A stretch of DNA of 64,000 bases from Medicago truncatula. Taxonomy: Eukaryota > Streptophyta > Magnoliopsida > Fabales > Fabaceae. Position numbers and translations under genes: made by a program. Positions 53,128 to 64,000 of this stretch are shown one piece after another (the stretch's first letter is position 1; the number at the start of each line of letters is the position of its first letter). Under the pieces are notes generated by a model. The model worked only from the letters and a program-made list of their open reading frames with translations, was not told where the DNA came from and ran no database searches. The stretch covers positions 14,342,501 through 14,406,500 of the forward strand of contig NC_053042.1 in the NCBI RefSeq assembly GCF_003473485.1, read 5' to 3'.

Positions 53128-56115
53128 TCAATGTATCAAATGTGCAGAGTTACAACTATAAAATATATTTATGTCCTCGAGTGATGAATAATTGTGCAAG
53201 GATTCACAAGGAAGGAATTTTAAATTTTCACAATCATGGATGGTGAGAGATTGTAAGGTTTTGGGTAGACCGTCTCTTGGAAAAGACATTAGAGAGGGAA
53301 AGCCGACCAAAGTCAACTGCCGTAGAGAATTAAGAGGAGACCATATCGATTGGATGATTTGATCGTCTGAGTGCCTTGACTCCAGAAGCAGATCACACAC
53401 CTTTAACTCAAGTGTAGTTAACGAAGGAAGGTTGCAAGGCATGTTTCCTTTGAGTTTAGAACATGTTTCCAGTGACAGATTTGTCAGACTGGGAAACTTC
53501 GTTGCTTCAGTCAAGTTCCATTCCTCCCACTCGAGCATCTCTTCAAATTCCAGAGTCTCCAAGGAAGGAAATGGTTGAAACGAAGGACAACTACTATTTC
53601 CATAAAATTCAGAACCAAGACTCTTTACCGATTTCATACTGGCAATACTGAGTTTTTTCAAACCATGTAGTTGTCCAAGCGGTGGCAGCAAAGAACAATG
53701 ATCACAGCCACTTATGTGCAGATACACCATGTTGCTAAATAATGAATCACCCAACCAATTCGGAAAGCTTGTTCCACCGTAACCTTTGATGGTGAGATTC
53801 TTCAAATTTGTTGAAGGTTGAAGTTGTTGAAGTACAAGTGCTTGAATTTGTGAACTTTGACTAGTAGTGCCACTGCTGCCATGTAGAATCCACTGTAGTT
53901 CCAAGTTGTCAATTTGTTCTTTCATCTTCAAATTTGCTTCAAAAGCATCAAAGGGGTCAGTGATATTTTGTAGATTTGAGATGGAAAGATTTCCCTTTAG
54001 ATGCGGAAATTTTCCCAACTCTCTAACCTTCAATCCATCACGATGATTGCTAATAGCAAAATCAGACAAAGTTTGAAGATTTTGTAGTCTGGTTATTTGT
54101 ACTGGCATCTCCTTCAATTGAGTACCTCTGATATCAAGGTGGCGTAGATTAACCAATTTTACGATGTCCTCAGGCAATTCAACAAGACACCAACAACCAA
54201 ACAACAACAAGGTCAACAGATTGTAGAGGTTGCATGTTACAGACGGAAGCCTTTCAATCGCTGTGTTAGAGAGATTTAAGTATCGCAGACATATCAAATT
54301 TCCAATAGAATTGGGCAACTCGGTGATACTCCTGTAGTTTGACAACGACAGCACGCGTAATTGTTTCATCGCTGGCAATAATTCGCGTACCACCCTGTCT
54401 GATATGGAATAGATTAACCACACCGGTTCTTGTAATGGCAAGACCAAGAAGGTACGTAGACCTTTAAGTCCATTTAATTTATCAAATTTACTGTACGAGT
54501 CATATTTCCTTCTAATGCATGACAAATGACGTACCTTATCATTTATTTCATGTTCGTCTAACTTGATGCAATATGGAGATGAAACCATTGTAGCTAAATC
54601 ATTGACAAGGTCATGCATTTCATAGCATTCTTCCCCATCAATATACCGACGACGTATCAGTGACCTTGACACTAGTTCATCAAAGTATTCTTCTCCTACT
54701 TTTTCCCAACTTTTCTGTCTTTTGGACTTATGCACCAAGCCTTCTGCCATCCATAACTGAACTACCATATTTTTTTGCAAGATGGAGTTCTTTGGAAAAA
54801 TTGAACAGTAAGCAAAACATCTTTTTAAAGGAGCCGGAAGATAATGATAGCTAGATAGAAGAGTCTGCTGCACCCCAACATTTGGCAAATTCCAAATGTT
54901 ACTTTTTAGTACATCATTCCAGTCATCCTGTGACAGTTTGGTGCGGAGAAGACCCCCAAGTGCTACAGCAGCTAACGGTAAACCATCACATTTTTTGGCA
55001 ATTTCTTTCCCAATTGCTTCTAGATTGGACCGGAGCCTGTAGTTACTTGCTCCAAATGCATGTTTTGAAAGTAAAGACCAACATTCATCACTTTGCATGG
55101 GTGCCAAATAGTGGATAGGAAGAAAGGTTTGCGTGACTAGTGCAACTCTTTCATCTCGTGTTGTGATGATGATCTTACTTCCCATTTCCCCAACATTAAA
55201 GATGTCTTTGAGATTGTTCCAATCCACATAACTTCCATCCCACATGTCATCCAGTACTAGCAAAAACCTTTTATGGATTAAACTTTGCTGCAGTTGCACC
55301 TGTAGAGTATTCAGGTCACCAGTGTCGGTTATTTTTGAAGTGACAAATTCCGTATGCATGGTATTCATGTTATTGGCATCAATTGTTTTAAAAGTAACAG
55401 ATTCAAGAAGGGTTTTAGTGACCCGGACAATATCAAAATCTTTTGAGATATATGCCCACCCTTTCAAATCAAATTTCTCCTTTACTTCCGGATCGTTGTA
55501 AAGAAGTTTAGCAAGAGTTGTTTTACCCAAGCCTCCCATTCCCACAATGGAAATCACTCCTATTTTGTTGCCATCATCACTAGCATGCAGCAAAAGTTCT
55601 TGAAGTTTTTTTCTGTCACCATCTCTGCCATAAATAGCAGATTCATCCAACACAGAACTTGTAGGAGTTCCATTCCAAACACTGCAAGAAACACCTTCTT
55701 TCAATCCAAGCACGTGTCCTTTCCGTGCAAAGTGTTCCAATCTTTCAAATAATCTTTGAATATCAAAATTGACCAATCCATAAGACTGTTTGAAATTAGA
55801 AGAAAGAATGTTCCGCACCTTATTCACTTTACTTCTTAATGCCTCGGTATTGATTTTGTCTAACAAATCATCAGCTTCAAAGACAACATCTCGCAGGTTA
55901 CCCAGCCATTGCTTGACAGCAGGATTGGTGATTTGTTTCTCTTCAGCATCATTCAGTACAGCTTGAAGACTCAGCAATGTTAATTTTAGCTTTTCCAAGA
56001 GTGAAATGTCAAGTTTCTTGCTCCGAATGAAGTTCACAAACTCGGTTGAAATCATCTTTTCCAGCAAAACCTCCACAAAAGCTGATAGGAACGCTTCTGC
56101 AACAACACTTGCCAT
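53128..56115 (-). CDS. CNL3: CC-NB-LRR protein, 3'-truncated, with NB-ARC tandem duplication
   Basis: A single-exon CNL of 995 residues starting MASVVAEAFLSAFVEVLL. Domains: coiled coil with EADDLLDKI (80-88), P-loop GMGGLGKTT (192-200), RNBS-A (FDLKGWAYISKDFDI), kinase-2 LLVLDDMWD (285-293), RNBS-B (311-324), GLPL (377-380), RNBS-D CFAYCSIFPKN (432-442), MHDL (499-502), then LRR. Between RNBS-A and kinase-2, residues 240-257 and 258-275 are a diverged tandem duplication (VTFKTIDANNMNT / VTSKITDTGDLNT); the paralogues have one copy. The LRR ends abruptly at FYSCNSAHLIH, where CNL1 and CNL2 continue for roughly 250 residues, so the C-terminal LRRs are lost. It may be expressed, but its recognition surface and its switch region are both altered. 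Confidence 0.88.
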   Translation of the reverse strand: MASVVAEAFLSAFVEVLLEKMISTEFVNFIRSKKLDISLLEKLKLTLLSLQAVLNDAEEKQITNPAVKQWLGNLRDVVFEADDLLDKINTEALRSKVNKVRNILSSNFKQSYGLVNFDIQRLFERLEHFARKGHVLGLKEGVSCSVWNGTPTSSVLDESAIYGRDGDRKKLQELLLHASDDGNKIGVISIVGMGGLGKTTLAKLLYNDPEVKEKFDLKGWAYISKDFDIVRVTKTLLESVTFKTIDANNMNTMHTEFVTSKITDTGDLNTLQVQLQQSLIHKRFLLVLDDMWDGSYVDWNNLKDIFNVGEMGSKIIITTRDERVALVTQTFLPIHYLAPMQSDECWSLLSKHAFGASNYRLRSNLEAIGKEIAKKCDGLPLAAVALGGLLRTKLSQDDWNDVLKSNIWNLPNVGVQQTLLSSYHYLPAPLKRCFAYCSIFPKNSILQKNMVVQLWMAEGLVHKSKRQKSWEKVGEEYFDELVSRSLIRRRYIDGEECYEMHDLVNDLATMVSSPYCIKLDEHEINDKVRHLSCIRRKYDSYSKFDKLNGLKGLRTFLVLPLQEPVWLIYSISDRVVRELLPAMKQLRVLSLSNYRSITELPNSIGNLICLRYLNLSNTAIERLPSVTCNLYNLLTLLLFGCWCLVELPEDIVKLVNLRHLDIRGTQLKEMPVQITRLQNLQTLSDFAISNHRDGLKVRELGKFPHLKGNLSISNLQNITDPFDAFEANLKMKEQIDNLELQWILHGSSGTTSQSSQIQALVLQQLQPSTNLKNLTIKGYGGTSFPNWLGDSLFSNMVYLHISGCDHCSLLPPLGQLHGLKKLSIASMKSVKSLGSEFYGNSSCPSFQPFPSLETLEFEEMLEWEEWNLTEATKFPSLTNLSLETCSKLKGNMPCNLPSLTTLELKVCDLLLESRHSDDQIIQSIWSPLNSLRQLTLVGFPSLMSFPRDGLPKTLQSLTIHDCENLKFLPCESLHNYSSLEDINIFYSCNSAHLIH

Positions 56116-58103
56116 TAAGTTCCTCCTTGTTAGAGTCTAGAGAAGAATAAGAGTTGGTTTACAAGTAAAGCACTATAGCAGTCAACTCTTGCTTCTACCA
56201 GCTTTTCTTACTAATATGGCTATGGATCAGATGTTCAATTAGAAATAGCGCATTATTAGTGGAGCGCCATCTAACCTGAGACTTTGAGAGGATAACACTC
56301 CAAGGTCCCAAACAACGACAGATCCAAAAATATTGATTAGTGGGGACTATATCATGTGCTATAATTTTTCAGGTGAAATCATTCACTACAAATATTTACA
56401 TAAAAAATAATTATCATTAAAAAAATCAAAGACTACAAAAACTATGTCATTTTATATCCAAAAAATTGAATACATCAAAATATCTACGAAATATATTTCT
56501 TCATTGATCTTATATTTTGATATTTTTTCTTCTTTTTAATTTTCAACATTATCAAATATATATTTATGTGTATGTGAACAAACAATTATTCAACAATTTA
56601 ACTCTCATACCGTTGCGTATTTTTTTCCTAAAAAATAAAATTATTTAGCAATATTTTGTGGGGGCCAAACTTATTTTTAATGGTAAAAAAAAAATAAAAA
56701 AATTACTCAAGCAACTATAAACAAAATAAGAAAGTTAGTGTGGATAAGTGCCCCCAATTACATGAACCTACATTGCCATCTGTGTCTGGCCAACCTAAGT
56801 GGAATCACACATACGCGTGCATGCGCGCACACACATAGGGAGTAATAATTTAGAAGGATTGAAAAATCATTATAAATATGTGTTCTCCCTCCGTCCGAAA
56901 ATATAATTCATTTTCACACAATATAAAAACCGTAGTTTATTTTTTGTTTTGTTAATGTGACACTCAATATGGGTTGACTTTTACTTTGCAGAAAGTCAAC
57001 AAGGATCATCTATGAAGCTTCTAGGTATTTTGATGGAAATAACCATGCAAGTTCAGTGGTTCCCGTTTTCATGTCAGTTGTCAAATACTCTACCTAACTG
57101 ATCATGAATAATCAAATTAGGAAAGCTTCATTTGATGTGACGTAGTGAGTTTAATATACTAAATTCCAACTGCTTCTTCATTATGGCTGAACTTTGTACA
57201 CAATACTGTCATTTTTGTCTTTATTCAATTGTGGAATCCCCTTTTAATTTAAAACATTTAGCTTAATACTCTAAAAGTCGGAACAAAATAGAACAAAATA
57301 CAAGTCGGAACGAACAATGTTTGGAACAAAATATTTTTAACACGCACTCTTTTATTGAGTAAAATCAACAATTCTTTATCTGAGGTCCATTTTTAATGTG
57401 CAGAACCCACATTAATATATCTATTCATGTGCACGGCTTGGGTAGACGAGTTGAGTGGAGTTGGTCTTCTTAAAGAATATCACAATTCTTTCACTCAATT
57501 CAGCTTGTATTCCCACTCCTTAAACACAAGTCAAACAAATACAAATCATAGAAAAGTAACCTACCTCTAAAAGTCAATCCCAAACAAACAAAAAAACAGC
57601 AATATCACTTAGTTAAGAGAATCAAGAGTATGCACTAAAAAGTAAAAACAAACAAAAACTACTTTAAACTAGCTAAGCTATAGCTCCATAATCAAACATA
57701 TTACATTTGTATTCTAGATTTGGTTATTAGACATAGTCCGAACATGTAACTTACAAAACAATGTTAATCATTGCTAATTTTGTGGGTACACAAGCACACA
57801 ATTCTTGCTACCATGTGTAAAAAAATCGGCAAGAAACCAAGAAATATAAACCCTTGTCCCATGTAGTTTGTGAAGTCTGAGCTAGAAACTCGAGATGTGG
57901 ATGTAAAATAACTTATAAAAGTACGATGTCAGACATAATTTGTGATATGAAAATAACTTTTTCGCAATATATAACCGAATTAATTAGCAACGAGATGATA
58001 ATTAAGGGATTGGATATGCAGAAGGAAGGAAAGTTAATATTACAATTGTTCCTGTAGTTTATATGAATGTACATGTTCTTATTAGGAATTAGATCCAAGA
58101 TAG
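56116..58103. other. Intergenic region with a Stowaway-like terminus
   Basis: CTCCCTCCGTCCGAAAATAT at 56885 matches the typical Stowaway/Tc1-mariner TIR, but no matching GGACGGAGGGAG right end is seen nearby, so it is a truncated copy. The remainder is AT-rich. No coding exon, and in particular no N-terminal helicase exon, was recognised. Confidence 0.5.
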
Positions 58104-58995
58104 TATCATTGTAAGCTCTAAGAGCTAAAAGATTTGGATGTCTGATTTTACCAAGGAAAGCAACCTCTTCACAGAAACTTGATTACCATTTTCCTATGTT
58201 GCCTTGTAAGTTGTTCCATAAGCACTTTTTCCCATTATCTCAGCAGTTGCACAGAAGTGAACACAAAAGTTCCATCAAAGTGAACTAGTTTTCCACCAGC
58301 TTCACCTCCAGACACAACTTCGCCACCTGACACAACTTCACCACCACCAGCTGAACCACCTTTCTCCACACTCCTAGCAGAAGCAGACGCTTTGCTACTA
58401 TTTCCGCTTGAAGAAGCTCATTTCCTGACCAAACAACAAAGCATAAAGCAACAAACAAAGTAATAAGAAAATCAATAAAAGAACACAAGATACTATGAGG
58501 ATAATGTCCTTTGTGCTTAATTTCTTGTGATGTGACTATGATGGAAGTTCTTCTGGTGTTTGAGCTGGAACATTATGAGGTCGTGGTGGTGATGGTGAAG
58601 GACATGGTTTTGGAGAGTAGTGATCGAACATGACGAGATAGATTGTTGTAAAAGACACTGAAAGAATCAGAAATTTCACGAACAAATTTTTTCTAAGACA
58701 AATCAATTTGACTAATGCTTGAGATATTTCCAATTGTTGATGGAATTTTACCATGAACTTTATTGTTCATCAAGTTAAGCACAAGAAGGTTGTGTAACAT
58801 ATCAGATTCATTAGGCACATACATAGTTTTCAATTTGATTGTTTTGAAGATTCAATGAAAAAAGAGAAGATGGATTTGAGAAGCTTAAAGGAAAACTACC
58901 ATAGATAGCATTGTTTGAAAGATCAAGAATTCTAAGCCTTGAAAGTGCACCTAGTTCACTTGGAATAGGACCAGTTAAATTGTTGAATTGAAGAG
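58104..58995 (-). pseudogene. IMK-type LRR receptor-like kinase fragment
   Basis: In shifted frames the minus strand encodes, in order: an LRR piece (FNNLTGPIPSELGALSRLRI, DLSNNAIYGSFP), a Pro-rich linker (SPSPPRP), KLSTKDIILIVS followed by a Leu-rich transmembrane helix (about 58510-58435), a Gly/Ser juxtamembrane stretch with GGKLVHFDG, the start of the kinase glycine loop (AEIMGKSAYGTTYKAT), an immediate TAG, then VKRL and, after a small deletion, GKIRHPNLLALRAY. This order matches inflorescence-meristem-type (IMK2/IMK3-like) receptor kinases. Most LRRs and the catalytic kinase are missing and several frame breaks are present. It is a dead fragment. Confidence 0.8.
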
Positions 58996-60246
58996 AAAGA
59001 ATAATTAAAGAATGAGACTTGGTGAATATAACTATTTAACTAATTGAATATATATTAGAAAGTAAATAATAACAATTCTGAAAGCACAAAATCAAATTTC
59101 AACTTTAAAGCTATGAATCACAGGCTCTAACACCGGAACTACAAAGATACAGACATCCTAGAAAATTAGCAAGCTATCGATTCTCAACTAAGTTATTGAG
59201 AGAATTAGGCAGATCCGTGTTCAAATCCAGTGCAGTAAAACTTGTAGGATAATGTCTGAAGCTGCAATCTCAAACAATAATCTCAAACTTGTATGTGACA
59301 TGTTATCTGATTGAATGCTATTTAAAATACAACAACAATCACTCTATTGTTACTTGCAGCAATTTAAAATGAGTGTTGTTCCCTCCTTGCTGCAAACTAA
59401 CTTCCACCAGATAAACTGATTGAATATATATTGTTACTTTAAATTCTGCCCAAGACCGACAGAGATTGAACCGAACAATAGGTTTATCGAATATTGTTCC
59501 ATCTAAACTGACTGAATATATATTGTCACTATCATGGCCTGAGGAAAATGATAATTTCTTGTAAATTTGGAAACGGAATATTGTATTAACATCGTCATTG
59601 TGGATCTTGGTTGTTCCATCTATAATGATGAGTTAAAGCAGTTTGATTAAGTTGTAATTTGTTTCATTCAATCTTAAATTAATGGCCGAGATTGCTGACT
59701 ACATGTAGCATATAAAAGCATATTCAATAGGTCAATTTAGCTTGAACTTCATAACGAGAAGAAAATTAAACCAATAAATAACAGTCGGTTTTAAAATTAA
59801 TTGGTTCAAATATTTTTACTAAATTCAAACCAAACCAACTCTACAAAACATACATTTTACAATTTTTAAGATTGTTCCCAACTCCTGCATCCAACTTCCA
59901 CTTACTAAATTGGTTATGAATTATAACCTGAAGTTCTACTCAAGATTGACAATGATTACTACTGTATATGGCCAGAAATCCTTTGTAGGATATTCAACAT
60001 AGGATCAACCATCAACTAGCAAATGAAATCAATAGCAAGTGGAGAAATATAAACTTAACTCATAATAATTAACATCATCCAATCCACATAATTTGATCCA
60101 ACAACTAGCAACAAGTACAATGAAATCATCCAACAAAATAGTCAAACTATCTAAGGAAAACATAATTAAAGAACCATCAATAGATATCATGCCAAATGCA
60201 CAACCTAACATAAATTCAGAAAAACAAACATTTGTTGCATACGAGA
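58996..60246. other. Intergenic region
   Basis: No gene recognised. Sequence is AT-rich with short direct motifs (AACTGATTGAATATATATTG near 59415 and a variant near 59505), likely old repeat remains. Confidence 0.4.
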
Positions 60247-62354
60247 TTAATGTGGACGAGGACAAGGCAAAACCAAGCTCTGCATATGTTCATCAGCATA
60301 ACGAATTTGGTTGTTAGAAAGTTCAACAGGTTCAACAATGCCATCTTTCTGATTATACATAATAGCTTCATCCTCTTCTTCGCAAACTAGCATCACGACA
60401 TCTCCATTTTCGGATAGACACACCGGCAACAACAACCAATTAAGGAACTCACCAATTTGAAGATGAACATAGCTAACATTCACCAACTGAGTCCAAGACT
60501 CTTGAACTCCAAACTCTTTCATTTCCCACAAAACAAAATGGGTTCTCATGTGGTTATAATAAAAACACAAGCAACCCCTCAAAACAGCAAGTTTTAGTAG
60601 ATCTTGGGACACTACGGTTGTACTATCTGGCAACAAAATATACTTACATGTCTCCTTTCGCAAATCAAGCGAAAAAATCAATAACTGGTTAATGGTAACA
60701 TTTTCCCTTTCATACAAATGACAATTTAAGTTATGATACGTTAACCAGTTAACACTACCATTCAGAAATGGTCCAACGATAGTCCTTTGTAGTAAAATTG
60801 GAAAATCATGGCAAGCAAGAGTATTTCTCCAAGAACTATCGCCCATGCAATGAACTTTCGCCTCCATCTTTTGTGCTATACAATTCCAAAACACAGCTAC
60901 CACCTAGAATGGAGTAAATAGAGAAATTAATCCAAAAAGATTAAAAGTATGTGCTTAAACTAAAGAATTGTATCCCCTTTTTAACCAATGTGCAATAATA
61001 ATCGGCTTATTTGCAGTTTTGGCCACCTAGAAAAAACAATAACAAATCAGCCCCCTAAATTTACCCCCTTTTGCACTTTTGGCCTACAGATCAGTTTTGA
61101 CCAAGTCAATGTATATGTGGCACCCACATCACTTAAAGTGAGGTGCTACGTGTGACTTTCTATTTTCTTAGAGGGTCAAAATTGCAAGATTGTGATACTT
61201 GGGGGCCAAAACTGCAATTAAGTCTAATAAATAAAGTGATCTAGGTGCCACGTATGCATTGTCCTAGTCAAAAATGGTCTGGAGGACCAAAAGTGCAAAA
61301 GGGGTAAACTTAGGGGCAGATTTGTTATTGTATTTTATGGAGGTCAAAATTGCAAGATTGTGATACTTAAAGGCCAAAAATGCAATTAAGCCATAATAAT
61401 TTATTTATATAGTCTATTTTGTGTCCCACTTTTTTTATAACTTCAACTATTCATTGAAAATCAGTAGCTAAAGCTCAAGCACAAGAAGTGTACTAGTCCA
61501 TCACTAAGGCAAATTACTAGCTGGAGCTCATAACACAAGATGTATAATTAGTGGGTCTAACATATTGACGAGGAATCCTAAACAACAAACTCCTAAATTT
61601 GGTTACTTGCGCTTTTAATCTAAAAAAATTTGAGCTTGAACATGAAAATAATGAAGGTTGATCCTTGCAATTGTCATAAGAACTATCTTAAATCATTATA
61701 TTATTTGTTCCTATTGAGTAAAAATGTTCTATACTCGCAATCAATTATAATCGTCTCGTCGGATAGTAATATAACAACAATGTGTCATACTTAAACTAAC
61801 CAAAATTGCCCGAAATAACTAATTATTGAAATTTTACTAACCTTGTATGTGTCACTTAAATCATCATAGCCGAAACCAAAGTGGACCCTGGACAACATAT
61901 TATCATTAGATGTTAGAGGCGTCAAATTTGGTGAGTCTTCGGATCTTAACCGTAAAGTAGGGTTCCAAAACTGAGTACAAATTTCTTTAATTCCACCCTT
62001 TTGTGATTTTACACTGATCAAACTGACCAATCCGTTAGCAGAGCCAATTGTAAAACAATCGTTCTCGTTCATGTTAAAACGAAGACTAGCGTCTTCTTCT
62101 TCGGTAATGGATGACGGGTGTTCAAGTAAATGATGCACTGAGTGCGGAGTTATAACCCAAGTATTCGCTTCCTCCAAGCTAATTAGGGTGTGTGAAATTT
62201 TAGGTAATCTTTGAAGGTGAAGTTTTGTGAATTCAGGGTTGGAAATGAGTGAATTATAGTGTTTGGATACACATTTGAATCTCGCAAGAGGCTTCTGCGG
62301 AAGCCGCAGTAAGATGTCGTCTATGAGTTCTGGAAGAAGTTTCGAAAGAGACAT
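60247..62354 (-). CDS. F-box protein (two exons)
   Basis: F-box proteins are substrate receptors of SCF ubiquitin ligases. Exon 1 is 62354-61842 and exon 2 is 60903-60247, joined at AAG|GTTAGT ... TTCTAG|GTG in phase 0 (DTYK|VVAVFW) to give 389 residues, the usual length for the F-box/kelch-like FBA family in legumes. Residues 6-47 form the F-box (LPELIDDILLRLPQKPLARF, CVSKHYNSLI). The FBA-type signatures WNPTLR and FGFGYDDLSDTYKV follow. The later part is an unclassified C-terminal domain that would bind substrate. No stop or frameshift is seen. Its 938-bp intron contains a MITE (61004-61392). I chose the ATG at 62354 because it starts MSLSKLLPELIDDILLRLP with no upstream alternative. Confidence 0.9.
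61004..61392. mobile_element. Mutator-like MITE inside the F-box gene intron
   Basis: GGCTTATTTGCAGTTTTGGCC at the left and GGCCAAAAATGCAATTAAGCC at the right are near-perfect inverse complements, and similarity extends inward for about 110 bp (AACAATAACAAATC, CCCTTTTGCACTTTTGG). Flanks ATAATAATC (60995-61003) and ATAATAATT (61393-61401) form a 9-bp TSD with one mismatch. A relic of the same family lies at 618-916. Confidence 0.8.
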
Positions 62355-62853
62355 TACACAATTGATATTTTTTTTTTGAGTTCACTATATTTTTTTGTGG
62401 GAAGGAAGATAAATAATGAAGGGCGTTCACACTTCATAGTGACATGGGAACTCAAACTTTGTATCACTTGACATAGGAAAATGCTGCTGACCCTTCAAAA
62501 TGAAGCTACTAGTCCCAATGTCCCGCAATATTTTTCACATTGAGGGGATTGGGTAGTTATCTCAACGTTACAAAGTTTAAGGTCACCAATTTAAATTTGT
62601 ACAAAGGAAAACGTTGATCTAACGACTAAATTGCTAACCGATGATGGAGGCTGGAATTAATTGTGGTCGGTGTGAGTTTTCTCAATTTTAATTTTCTTTA
62701 CTTTAAAAAGATAATAACGATGAGGGATGAACTAATGTCCAGGCTACACCACTAGTTAAAGTGATCTTTTCATGAGAACATCAAGAAAATGTTTATTGTT
62801 ATAAACATCTAATTTAAAGAACCACATAAGGTATTTAACTTATAGTTAAAATG
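62355..62853. other. F-box gene upstream region
   Basis: Non-coding. A T-rich tract lies directly 5' of the start codon. No other promoter element is clear. Confidence 0.4.
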
Positions 62854-63115
62854 TTTTTTTTTTTTTTTAACAAATCAAAATGGAATATATTACTCAAAAA
62901 GAGAGTGATTCACCCCGCACAAGGTGTGTTAAAGTGATGAATCCTCTAATATCTGTTACAACACCACAACACCTAAAAAAAAGATGCCACCACCTAAACA
63001 AAAAGGTCCAAACACTTAAATCACACACATACAATAAAGGGGATGTCTCACCAATCGTAAAAGCCAAAAGCAATAGGCTCAATATTCGAAGAAAGCCAGA
63101 GAAAAAAATTTAACT
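62854..63115 (-). mobile_element. Probable LINE 3' fragment (poly(T) on + strand)
   Basis: A run of 15 T at 62854-62868 is followed by AACAAATCAAAATGGAATAT, and on the minus strand this reads as AT-rich sequence ending ATATTCCATTTTGATTTGTT then poly(A), as plant LINE 3' ends do. Inner boundary is uncertain and no RT motif is visible. Confidence 0.4.
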
Positions 63116-64000
63116 TAACTTTTTCAACAATATGTAACGGATCAATAGTTAAAATGATCTTTTTCATGACAACATCAAGATTGATAAAATGGTAAATTAA
63201 GACGTGTGAGTTTTAAGACGTGATAGTTTTAAGTAGGGCTGAACAGAATTAAGAACTGGCCCAAACCGGCCGAACCGGGTGGGCCGAAGTACGTCGGTTT
63301 GGGTCGAGCGGTTAAGTGGCTGTAGCGGTTCAGCTGAAATGGTTTGGGGTGACCATGACTAGTCGGTCACGGGTTTTAAAATCCAACCCATCGGAAACCG
63401 ATTCGAACCGAGTTCTCCCCAATAATATTGCAAATATTCAGCCAGCCCAATGAAAAGTAGTGTTCAGTTCAACGGCTCACATATATATACTAAGAGATAA
63501 TGAAACCCTAGTTTAGTTGAACTTCTCATTTCAGTTTTGTTGTGGCTGCTCTCTTCTTCCATTCATCATAAATTTATCCTTTCCTTCAAATCAAACATCA
63601 TCCAAAAAAACCCACAAATCATAAACCCACAAAATTGTTCCATTTTCCACAACAAGGCAGCAGCTAGCAGGTGTGTTGTGTATGGTGTATTCATAGGGAG
63701 GCTAGCCTGTTTCTGTGGGTGGTCTTTTTTGAGCACGGCTCTGTTAATTCTTGTTCCTGGTTTGTAGGATTAAAGTCTTTTAGGGTTTTTTTTATTGAGT
63801 GTTACAGGGGAGAGTGGTTATTGTTATTAGACCCTCTCTTTGTTCTCTTTTTCTTCCCAGTGGGTTAGCGTTCCTTGCGCATACCTTGCCTAATATTATT
63901 TGTTGTTTCAAATTTTTTATTATGTTAAATTTTTAAAATATTTTAAGCAAGGATTGATATATACAAAACCGAATTAACCGAACTAAGCCACACATTTGAC
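63116..64000. other. Terminal intergenic region with GGCC-rich repeat
   Basis: 63236-63420 contains CTGGCCCAAACCGGCCGAAC and related GGCC/CCGG motifs, similar in style to the ends of hAT MITEs such as 3322-3962. TSD and right end are not seen and may lie beyond the window. Open frames around 63.54-63.87 kb have no recognisable protein features. Confidence 0.4.

Noticed and set aside
57913-58098. Possible missing N-terminal helicase exon upstream of CNL3
   Set aside because: The translation has no helicase-family features; it is AT-rich filler next to the kinase fragment.

Overview
This is nuclear DNA from a flowering plant. It is AT-rich with intron-containing genes, NB-LRR resistance genes, Ty3/gypsy, Cassandra, Helitron and MITE-type elements, and no bacterial or organellar features. 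The repeat set (a Tat-lineage retrotransposon with a 3.27-kb LTR, and CTCGCCATGGCGAG palindrome repeats) and the protein style suggest a legume close to Medicago. That assignment is inference from protein and repeat style, not from a database search.

Layout. Positions 1-5.4 kb are repeats: an inverted-repeat MITE, an LTR-like element with a palindrome cluster, and a complete hAT-type MITE with 8-bp target-site duplications (TSDs). Positions 5.56-9.3 kb (+) hold a coiled-coil NB-LRR gene (CNL1) broken by one in-frame TGA. Positions 12.36-13.37 kb (-) hold an inverted LRR remnant of the same family, directly next to a frameshifted FAR1/FHY3-like gene (13.38-15.46 kb, -). Positions 15.6-21 kb are repeats, including a 5S-rRNA-bearing Cassandra-like LTR and two more palindrome clusters. 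A four-exon divergent 14-3-3 gene lies at 21.3-22.55 kb (+). An intact single-exon CNL (CNL2) lies at 24.2-27.9 kb (-). Two TIR elements and a Helitron 3' end fill 28.6-32.0 kb.

Positions 33.5-52.6 kb (-) are one large gene, a DEAH12-like DEAH-helicase/RBR-zinc-finger protein. Its intron is swollen to 14.7 kb by a 14,010-bp LTR retrotransposon in antisense orientation (35184-49193), with apparently identical LTRs and a CTGTT TSD. The element is non-autonomous: the protease active site and the reverse transcriptase core are deleted, and a protease fragment is shuffled into gag. CNL3 (53.1-56.1 kb, -) is truncated at its 3' end and carries an 18-codon tandem duplication in its NB-ARC domain. 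It is followed by a decayed IMK-type LRR receptor kinase fragment (58.1-59.0 kb, -) and a two-exon F-box gene (60.2-62.35 kb, -) with a Mutator-like MITE in its intron.

Functionally the window is a CNL resistance-gene cluster (one intact gene, two damaged genes and one remnant) interleaved with unrelated housekeeping or regulatory genes and heavily modified by transposons. The three larger CNLs share the P-loop region known in legumes as the target of the miR482/2118 family. CNL1 and its inverted downstream remnant could form double-stranded RNA if co-transcribed. These regulatory links are inference.
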